From: Raineyella sp. LH-20
GTDB lineage: Bacteria > Actinomycetota > Actinomycetes > Propionibacteriales > Propionibacteriaceae
Reading direction: 5' to 3'
Length of the DNA: 64,000 nucleotides
Assembly (NCBI RefSeq): GCF_033110965.1
Contig: NZ_CP137003.1
Coordinates: 2,852,001-2,916,000, forward strand
The translations under genes were made by a program, and so were the position numbers. This document shows, in pieces, positions 57,996 to 64,000 of this stretch. Numbering within the stretch: position 1 is the first letter of the stretch; each line of letters opens with the position of its first letter. The notes under the pieces were generated by a model. That model was not told where the DNA came from, searched no databases, and saw only the letters and a program-made list of their open reading frames with translations.

Positions 57996-58484
57996 ATGGC
58001 GGCGATACGACAAGGGGAGTGGCGACCGGGGCAGGGTCGTCGGCCGGCGGACGGCCGGATGTCTGATCACTCCGGAGCGGATGGTCGAGCCTCCGGCAGG
58101 CAGCGAGGACCGTCGGAGCCGCCGTTCCTGCCCACGGCCTGGCCCCGGGCGGTGCGGCCGCCGGGGGAGGAGGACTGGGAGCGCAGCGCGGTGGCCTTCC
58201 TGCTGGACTGCTGTCCGGCGGACTTCCGCGGCTATGCGCTGCTGCGGCGCCATCCGGTCGTGCTCGCGCAGTTCGCCGCCCAGGTGGTGGAGGCGCAGGT
58301 GGCAGCCTCCGAGGAGGGTCTGGCGAGGGCCCGGGTGAGCCTGCGCGACGAGGTCGAGCCGCCCGTCGTCGAGGAGGCGGTGCGGATCTGGCGCGAGGAA
58401 CTTGTCCGGCTGCGGGCGGTGCGGATCGGCATCGGTCTGGTCGACGACGCGCTGCGCGGCACCACCTTCGTGCCGAAGATGTGA
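57996..58484 (+). CDS. Conserved hypothetical protein
   Basis: The protein is 162 aa and soluble. Residues 1-45 are polar and low complexity; the conserved part starts [56 protein letters not shown], followed by a helical C-terminus. Function unknown; I recognise no motif with catalytic meaning. Start: ATG 57996 with GAGGGGG just upstream. TAGGTT (57979-57984) is the likely -10. An internal ATG at 58059 is possible. It lies 61 bp before dxs in the same direction. Confidence 0.65.
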   Translation: MAAIRQGEWRPGQGRRPADGRMSDHSGADGRASGRQRGPSEPPFLPTAWPRAVRPPGEEDWERSAVAFLLDCCPADFRGYALLRRHPVVLAQFAAQVVEAQVAASEEGLARARVSLRDEVEPPVVEEAVRIWREELVRLRAVRIGIGLVDDALRGTTFVPKM

Positions 58485-58545
58485 GTGTGCCGGTGGCCCC
58501 ATCGAAAGTCGAGTATCCACGGGGTGGCCCCTTAGACTGATCTGC

Positions 58546-60477
58546 ATGCCACTGTTGGAGAGGATCCAGGGTCCGGCGGACCTGCGAGACCTGACCCGCA
58601 CCCAGATGGACGAGTTGGCCACGGAGATCCGTGACTTCCTCATCACCCATGTGAGCCGCACCGGCGGTCATCTGGGGCCCAATCTCGGCGTGGTCGAGCT
58701 GACCCTGGCAGTGCACCGCACCTTCACTTCGCCGCACGACCCGATCGTGTTCGACACGGGTCACCAGAGTTACGTGCACAAGATCCTCACCGGCCGCCAG
58801 GACGGCTTCGACCAGCTCCGTCAGTTCGGCGGCCTCTCGGGATACCCGAGCCGGGCGGAGTCCGGACATGACTGGGTCGAGAACTCCCACGCCTCGGCCG
58901 CGCTGTCCTGGGCCGAAGGCATGGCCAAGGCGCTCAAACTCAAGGGCGAGACGGATCGTACGGTCGTCGCCTTCGTCGGTGATGGGGCGCTGACCGGTGG
59001 CATGGCCTGGGAGGCCCTCAACAACATCGCCGTCCAGGACGACCTGCGCCTGGTCATCGTGGTGAACGACAACGGGCGTTCCTACACCCCGACCGTCGGC
59101 GGACTGGCCCAGCACCTCGCCGTGATGCGCACCGATCGCCGCTACGAGGACCTGCTCGACATGATCAAGCGCAACGTCAGCCGGACCCCACTGGTGGGTC
59201 GGCCGGCGTACGAGCTGTTGCACGGCCTCAAGATCGGGCTCAAGGACGTCCTGGCGCCGCAGGGCCTCTTCGCCGACCTCGGTCTGAAGTACGTCGGGCC
59301 GATCGACGGCCACGACGAGCCCGCCCTGGAGCGCGCTCTGGCGCAGGCGAAGGACTTCGGCGGGCCGGTGATCGTGCACTGCATCACCCAGAAGGGGCAC
59401 GGCTTCCGGGCCGCGGAGCAGAACGAGGAGGACCGGTTCCACGCGATCGGCCAGATCGATGCGCACACCGGTGAACCGCTGTCCAGCATCGTCACGGCCA
59501 CCTGGACCGACATCTTCGCCGAGGAACTGGTCCGGATCGGCGGCCGGCGCGAGGATGTGGTGGCGATCACCGCGGCGATGCTGCACCCGACCGGTCTCAA
59601 CCGGTTCGCGGCGACCTTCCCGGATCGTACGTTCGACGTCGGGATCGCCGAACAGCATGCGGTGACCTCCGCAGCGGGGATGGCGGCGATGGGCCTGCAT
59701 CCGGTGATCGCGGTCTACTCGACCTTCCTCAACCGGGCCTTCGACCAGGTGCTGATGGACGTCGGCCTGCACCGTGCCGGTGTCACCTTCGTCCTCGACC
59801 GGGCCGGGATCACCGGCAGTGACGGCGCGAGCCACAACGGCATGTGGGACATGTCGGTGTTCCAGGTCGTGCCGGGCCTGCACATGGCCGCGCCGCGAGA
59901 CGCCCAGCGGCTCCGCGAAGCCCTCAACACGGCGGTCGACATCGACGACGCCCCGTCGCTGGTCCGCTTCTCCAAGGACAAGCTGCCGGACGACATCGAC
60001 GCGATCAGCCACCACGGCGCGGTCGACGTGCTCTTCGCCTCCGAGGGGCGGCCGCGGGTGCTCGTCGTGGCGTACGGCCAGTTCGTCGGCACCGGTCTCG
60101 ACGTCGGTCGGCGCCTCACCCAGCAGGGCATCCCGGCGACCGTCGTCGACCCGGTCTGGGCGCTGCCGGTCGGCGATGACCTGCTCGACCTGGCCGCCGA
60201 CCACGACCTGGTGGTCACCATCGAGGACAACTGTGTCGTCGGCGGCGTGGGTGCCCGGCTCGAACAGGCGATGACCGATCGGGAGATCACCACGCCGATG
60301 CAGGCGTTCGGGATCCCTGATCGCTTCCTGGCCCAGGGGTCACGAGGTCAGCTCCTGGCCGATCTCGGACTGACCGGCCAGGAGATCGCCCGCTCGGTGG
60401 TCGAGCACATGCTGCGGCTGGACCTGCCGCCGGTGGAGCCGGCGATCGATCGGAGCCGGCTGAAGGACACGCAGTAA
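58546..60477 (+). CDS. dxs: 1-deoxy-D-xylulose-5-phosphate synthase
   Basis: The protein is 643 aa, transketolase-like, TPP-dependent. Motifs are [45 protein letters not shown] (TPP-Mg), [18 protein letters not shown] (catalytic Glu) and [19 protein letters not shown]. It condenses pyruvate and glyceraldehyde-3-phosphate, the first step of the MEP isoprenoid pathway. Start: ATG 58546, seven bases after TAGACT (58533-58538), so leaderless. A small hairpin CCGCC-TCA-GGCGG (60485-60497) follows the stop in the convergent spacer. Confidence 0.96.
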   Translation: MPLLERIQGPADLRDLTRTQMDELATEIRDFLITHVSRTGGHLGPNLGVVELTLAVHRTFTSPHDPIVFDTGHQSYVHKILTGRQDGFDQLRQFGGLSGYPSRAESGHDWVENSHASAALSWAEGMAKALKLKGETDRTVVAFVGDGALTGGMAWEALNNIAVQDDLRLVIVVNDNGRSYTPTVGGLAQHLAVMRTDRRYEDLLDMIKRNVSRTPLVGRPAYELLHGLKIGLKDVLAPQGLFADLGLKYVGPIDGHDEPALERALAQAKDFGGPVIVHCITQKGHGFRAAEQNEEDRFHAIGQIDAHTGEPLSSIVTATWTDIFAEELVRIGGRREDVVAITAAMLHPTGLNRFAATFPDRTFDVGIAEQHAVTSAAGMAAMGLHPVIAVYSTFLNRAFDQVLMDVGLHRAGVTFVLDRAGITGSDGASHNGMWDMSVFQVVPGLHMAAPRDAQRLREALNTAVDIDDAPSLVRFSKDKLPDDIDAISHHGAVDVLFASEGRPRVLVVAYGQFVGTGLDVGRRLTQQGIPATVVDPVWALPVGDDLLDLAADHDLVVTIEDNCVVGGVGARLEQAMTDREITTPMQAFGIPDRFLAQGSRGQLLADLGLTGQEIARSVVEHMLRLDLPPVEPAIDRSRLKDTQ

Positions 60478-60507
60478 CAGCCGACCGCCTCAGGCGGCAG
60501 CGGACGC

Positions 60508-61752
60508 TCAGCCGGCCAGCGCCGCGGCCAGTGGCTCCCGGGTGAGTTCGCGCTGCCACCGTCGGGCGCCGGCGGCAGCGAGCAGTTCGTCCACGGCGAC
60601 CGGGCTGATCGAGCGCGGCGGCTGCCAGCACAGCTGGTGCCAGGTGTCGGGGGCGAGCAGGTTCTCCGGCGGCAGGGTGTGCTGCTCGGCCACCCGGTGC
60701 AGCGCCTCCCGGGCGGTCGTGAAGCGTGCGTACGCCTCCGGGTTGTGGCCCTGCCAGGTCCGCGGGGCGCCGTGGCCGCGGCGCGGAGGGCGGACCGCCG
60801 GGTACTCCTCCGGAGCCATCGTCTCCACCCGGCGCACCGCGTCGGACCACACGGTGAGGTAGCGCTTGGCCACCCCCTTGCGGAAGCCGGAGAGGTCGGC
60901 CAGATTGCCGGCGGTGAGTCCGGGCCGGGTGGCCGCGGCGATGATGACCCGATCGTTGAGGATCCGTCCCGGTGCCTTGTCCCGACGGGCGGCGATGCCT
61001 TCGCGGGCCGTCCACAGCTCGCGGACGAGCGCGAGCTGGCGGCGTCCGTGCACGTCGTGGAGGCCGGAGACCCGTCGCCAGGGCTCCTCGCGGGCGGGAC
61101 GGCGCCGCTCCGCGTCCTCGACGAGGTAGGCGAACTCCTGGCGGGCCCACTCGTCCTTGCCCGCGGCGACGAGCTCGGTGGCCATTGCGTCGCGCAGTTC
61201 ACCGAGCAGCTCGACGTCGAGGGCGGCGTACGCCAGCCAGTCCTCCGGCAGCGGCCGGGTGGACCAGTCCGCCGCCGAATGCTCCTTGAGCAGGTGCACT
61301 CCGCAGAACTGCTCGGTCATCGCCCCCAGCGACACCTTCGGGTAGCCGAGCAGCCGTCCGGCGAGCTCGGTGTCGAACAGCCGATCCGGTTTCAGCCCGA
61401 CCTCGACCAGACAGGGCAGGTCCTGGGTGGCGGCGTGGATCACCCACTCCGCGTCGGCGACCGCGTCGCGCAGCCCGGACAGGTCGGCCAGCTCGTCGTC
61501 GGGGGCCAGTGCGACCGGGTCGAGCAGATAGGTGCCGGCCCCCTCGCGGCGCAGCTGGATCAGCCAGGCCTTGGGGGAGTAGCGGAAGCCGTGCGCCCGT
61601 TCGGTGTCGATGCCGAGGGGGCCCCGGCCGTCGGCGAGGGCGGCGATCATCGCCTCGTAGCCGGCATCGGTGTCGGTGACCGAGGGGGTGCCGTCACGCG
61701 GGGTGAGCAGGGTGGGCAGTTCGTTGTCGGGATCGTCCATGTCACCGTCCAT
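60508..61752 (-). CDS. rnd: RNase D-like 3'-5' exonuclease with HRDC domain
   Basis: The protein is 414 aa. DEDD exonuclease: LGIDTERAHGFRYSPKAWLIQL (Exo I), HAATQDLPCL (Exo II) and WLAYAALDVELL (Exo III, Y-x3-D). The HRDC region is about 225-300, with a C-terminal helical part. It is likely to trim stable RNA 3' ends. It starts one base after the DUF3000 stop, with a second in-frame ATG at 61740. The DUF3000-rnd pair beside dxs and hemE is a common actinobacterial arrangement. Confidence 0.9.
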   Translation of the reverse strand: MDGDMDDPDNELPTLLTPRDGTPSVTDTDAGYEAMIAALADGRGPLGIDTERAHGFRYSPKAWLIQLRREGAGTYLLDPVALAPDDELADLSGLRDAVADAEWVIHAATQDLPCLVEVGLKPDRLFDTELAGRLLGYPKVSLGAMTEQFCGVHLLKEHSAADWSTRPLPEDWLAYAALDVELLGELRDAMATELVAAGKDEWARQEFAYLVEDAERRRPAREEPWRRVSGLHDVHGRRQLALVRELWTAREGIAARRDKAPGRILNDRVIIAAATRPGLTAGNLADLSGFRKGVAKRYLTVWSDAVRRVETMAPEEYPAVRPPRRGHGAPRTWQGHNPEAYARFTTAREALHRVAEQHTLPPENLLAPDTWHQLCWQPPRSISPVAVDELLAAAGARRWQRELTREPLAAALAG

Positions 61753-61753
61753 G

Positions 61754-62356
61754 TCAGCGTTCCTGCCGACGCTGTCGCAGCGGTGTCATCATCACGACCC
61801 CCTCGGGCAGGGGAGGGATGCCGCAGAGGTCGCAGAGCAGCTCGGCGAACGCGTCCAGGTGGGCGGCGATGCCGCCGCCGTCCGCGTCGAGCCGCGGGGT
61901 CCAGGACGCCCGGATCTCCATCTCGGCCTGCAGCGGCGTTTCCTCGAGTGCCCCGAAGGAGCGGCCCCACATGCAGGCGACGTTGCCGCTCGGTGCGACG
62001 TACGTCGCCTCGTGGGAGGCGAGAGCGTCCAACAGCCAGGACCAGCCGACCTCGGCGAGCAACGGGTCGGTCAGCATCTCCGGGTCCACCTCCCCCTTGG
62101 CGTACGCGACGACCCGGAAGCTACCCTGCCAGGAGTCGACGCCGTCGGGGTCGTGCAGGATCACCACGCGCCCGGTGCCGAGGTCCTGGTCACGGTGCGT
62201 GAGGTCCACCGTGATCGCGACGGCGTACGGTGCGACCCGCTGCGGCGAGGGGATCTCCTCGATCGTCACACCGGCACGCCACTGGTGTGTCCGCAGATCG
62301 GCAACCACCCGTTGGAACGGGGTCGGTGCTGCCGTGGGATCAGGATGAGCTGCCAC
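61754..62356 (-). CDS. DUF3000 family protein
   Basis: The protein is 200 aa and soluble. It has the conserved FQRVVADLRTHQWRAGVTIEEIPSPQRVAPYAVAI start and the later GVDSWQGSFRVVAYAKGEVDPEM and WSWLLDAL segments. Unknown function. Start: GTG 62356, six bases after TACCCT (minus strand, 62368-62363), so leaderless. It precedes rnd in a two-gene operon and is divergent from hemE. Confidence 0.88.
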   Translation of the reverse strand: MAAHPDPTAAPTPFQRVVADLRTHQWRAGVTIEEIPSPQRVAPYAVAITVDLTHRDQDLGTGRVVILHDPDGVDSWQGSFRVVAYAKGEVDPEMLTDPLLAEVGWSWLLDALASHEATYVAPSGNVACMWGRSFGALEETPLQAEMEIRASWTPRLDADGGGIAAHLDAFAELLCDLCGIPPLPEGVVMMTPLRQRRQER

Positions 62357-62531
62357 CCCTGTAGGGTAGGCTGCCCGGGCGCCGGACTCTTGAGCGACTC
62401 GCCGGGTCCCGAGGGGTGGCACGGCAGGGCGCCGTGCTCGGGGTGACGTACGCGGGGGGTGCCGTACGCGAGGGCCGCGGTGCGGGACGGACGACCGGCA
62501 GGTGGTCGGTGCGGCATGCGAGGATGACCCG

Positions 62532-63581
62532 GTGACTGAAACCCCCAGCCTGCTGTCCGCTGCCGCCCGACAGCAGGGCAACGCTCTCCCCGTGTGGTTC
62601 ATGCGCCAGGCCGGGCGGTCCCTGCCGGAGTACCGGGCCGTGCGTGAGGGCGTGCCGATGCTGGAGTCGTGTCGCCGCCCGGAGCTGGTGACCGAGATCA
62701 CCCTGCAGCCCGTACGGCGTCACGACGTGGACGCCGCGATCTTCTTCTCCGACATCATGGTGCCGCTGGCGGCCGCCGGGGTGGACCTCGAGATCAAGGC
62801 CGGGGTGGGGCCGGTGATCGCCGAGCCGATCCGTACGGCGCAGCAGATCCGCGACCTCCCGGACCTGGACCCGGAGTCGATCCCCGACATCGCCGAAGCG
62901 ATCCGTACGATCCGCGCCGAGCTCGCCCCGCACAAGGCACTGATCGGCTTCGCGGGGGCGCCGTTCACCCTCGCTTCCTACCTCGTCGAGGGCGGGCCCA
63001 GCAAGGACTATGCGCGGACCAAGGCACTGATGGCCGGTGAGCCGCTGCTGTGGGACGAACTGTGTGAGAAGCTGGCCCGGATCTCGGCCACCTTCCTGCG
63101 GGTGCAGATCGACGCCGGCGCCCAGGCCGTGCAGCTCTTCGACTCCTGGGTCGGCAGCCTCGCCCCGTACGACTACGCGACGCGGGTCCAGCCGCACTCG
63201 GCCCAAGTGCTGTCCCGGGTGGCCGACGTGCCGCGGATCCACTTCGGCGTCGGCACCGGGGAGTTGCTGCGGCTGATGGGTGGCGCCGGGGCCGATGTCG
63301 TCGGCGTCGACTGGCGGGTGCCGCTCGACGAGGCGACCCGCCGGATCGGTCCGGGTCGCGCGGTCCAGGGCAACCTCGACCCAGCGCTGCTGTCGGCGCC
63401 GTGGGAGGTCATCGCGGAGCGGACCCGCGACGTCATCCGGGCCGGCGCTGCCGCTCCCGGTCACATCTTCAACCTCGGCCACGGGGTGCCGGCCACCGCC
63501 GATCCCGACGTGCTGACCCGACTGGTGGCCTTCATCCATCAGGAGGGCCCGGCCCTGCGGGCCGAAGCACTGGCCCGCTGA
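62532..63581 (+). CDS. hemE: Uroporphyrinogen decarboxylase
   Basis: The protein is 349 aa. Signature 1 PVWFMRQAGRSLPEYR and signature 2 GFAGAPFTLASYLVEGG are intact; the substrate-anchoring Asp is in FFSDIMVP. It decarboxylates uroporphyrinogen III to coproporphyrinogen III. Start: GTG 62532, six bases after GAGGAT (62520-62525), resembling the GAAGAT-N6-GTG start of the DUF5998 gene. hemQ follows 30 bp later. Confidence 0.96.
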   Translation: MTETPSLLSAAARQQGNALPVWFMRQAGRSLPEYRAVREGVPMLESCRRPELVTEITLQPVRRHDVDAAIFFSDIMVPLAAAGVDLEIKAGVGPVIAEPIRTAQQIRDLPDLDPESIPDIAEAIRTIRAELAPHKALIGFAGAPFTLASYLVEGGPSKDYARTKALMAGEPLLWDELCEKLARISATFLRVQIDAGAQAVQLFDSWVGSLAPYDYATRVQPHSAQVLSRVADVPRIHFGVGTGELLRLMGGAGADVVGVDWRVPLDEATRRIGPGRAVQGNLDPALLSAPWEVIAERTRDVIRAGAAAPGHIFNLGHGVPATADPDVLTRLVAFIHQEGPALRAEALAR

Positions 63582-63611
63582 CCCCCGTCCACTCTCCAGA
63601 AAGGCATCGCC

Positions 63612-64000
63612 GTGAAGAAGGCACGCGAGATCAACGACACTATCCGCTACACCATGTGGTCCGTGTTCCGGCGGACCGACCCGACCATCGGGGTCGAGGC
63701 GGCCCAGGAGGCGCTGGCCGCACTGGCCGGCTACCAGGAGGAGGACGCCGATCTGGTGGTCCGTGGCTGGTACGACGTGTCGGGCCTCCGCGCCGACGCC
63801 GACCTGATGGTGTGGTGGCACGCCCCCCAGGTGGAGACCCTGCAGGCCGCGTACAACACGCTGCGCGCCTCGCGGCTGGGCCGTACGCTCGAGCCGGTCT
63901 GGTCGCAGGTCGCGCTGCACCGTCCCGCCGAGTTCAACAAGGGCCACGTCCCGGCCTTCATGGCCGAGGAGGAGGCGCATCCGTACCTGGTGGTCTACCC
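63612..64000 (+). CDS. hemQ: Coproheme decarboxylase HemQ/ChdC, C-terminus outside window
   Basis: The first 129 residues are visible. The start MKKAREINDTIRYTMWSVFR is the canonical actinobacterial HemQ opening, followed by VRGWYDVSGLRADADLMVWWHAPQVETLQAAYNTLRAS. It is a chlorite dismutase-fold enzyme that converts coproheme to heme b with H2O2, the last step of the coproporphyrin pathway. Start: GTG 63612 with AGAAAGG. It is directly downstream of hemE; no coproporphyrinogen oxidase gene lies between them. Confidence 0.93.
   Translation, partial: MKKAREINDTIRYTMWSVFRRTDPTIGVEAAQEALAALAGYQEEDADLVVRGWYDVSGLRADADLMVWWHAPQVETLQAAYNTLRASRLGRTLEPVWSQVALHRPAEFNKGHVPAFMAEEEAHPYLVVY

Noticed and set aside
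57889-60204. 771-codon minus-strand frame opposite dxs
   Set aside because: No domain pattern; dxs on the plus strand is complete with all TPP and active-site motifs.

Overview
The window is 64 kb of a very GC-rich chromosome from an actinobacterium. Evidence for this is a SigA/SigB sigma-factor pair, SepH, a run of actinobacteria-restricted families (DUF3000, DUF3093, DUF3710, DUF4193, DUF4235, DUF5998, DUF6186, DUF7455), the coproporphyrin-type heme enzymes (HemH/CpfC, HemE, HemQ/ChdC), and many apparently leaderless genes. Gene content is compatible with Propionibacteriaceae or a near relative, but that placement is an inference. I see no rRNA, tRNA, CRISPR array, prophage or insertion sequence.

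Layout. 1-10.1 kb: a partial membrane protein, an AEC-type transporter, a YbjN/TY-Chap protein, a PPOX-fold flavoprotein, a tandem universal stress protein, the HrpA RNA helicase, a PAC2 protein and acyl-CoA thioesterase II. 10.2-31.6 kb: a conserved housekeeping block with sigB, oligopeptidase B, a GCS2-family ligase, sigA, parE, parC, carbonic anhydrase, an APP1-type phosphatase, the DUF5998-phosphodiesterase-tdk operon, sepH, hemH and DUF4193. 31.6-35.1 kb: DUF4235, then DUF3093-dut-DUF3710 joined by ATGA overlaps, and a TRAM-domain RNA methyltransferase.

35.1-47.5 kb: the most distinctive accessory region. Ten minus-strand genes run ssuE-ssuD-sfnB-LLM-ACAD-ACAD-LLM-metQ-metN-metI. They encode one FMN reductase, three flavin-dependent LLM monooxygenases, three acyl-CoA-dehydrogenase-fold (DszC/SfnB-like) oxidoreductases and a MetNIQ-type importer. 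A strong promoter with an adjacent 6-6-6 palindrome precedes ssuE, and a cysteine-free Rrf2 regulator lies just upstream. This looks like a locus for scavenging sulfur from organosulfur compounds.

47.6-64 kb: thiC with a TPP riboswitch, divergent acnA, an AtzH-amidase fusion that has lost two of three expected catalytic residues and is preceded by two identical palindromes 52 bp apart, azlC-azlD, an ABC exporter, a conserved hypothetical gene, dxs, an RNase D/HRDC protein with DUF3000, hemE and the start of hemQ.

Genome-scale habits: about twenty genes have a TANNNT-like -10 hexamer only 6-7 nt before ATG or GTG, which predicts leaderless mRNAs. Twice the TAG of that hexamer is also the stop codon of the preceding gene. 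Short perfect tandem duplications recur, several covering stop codons. The palindrome CGTACG is strikingly frequent.
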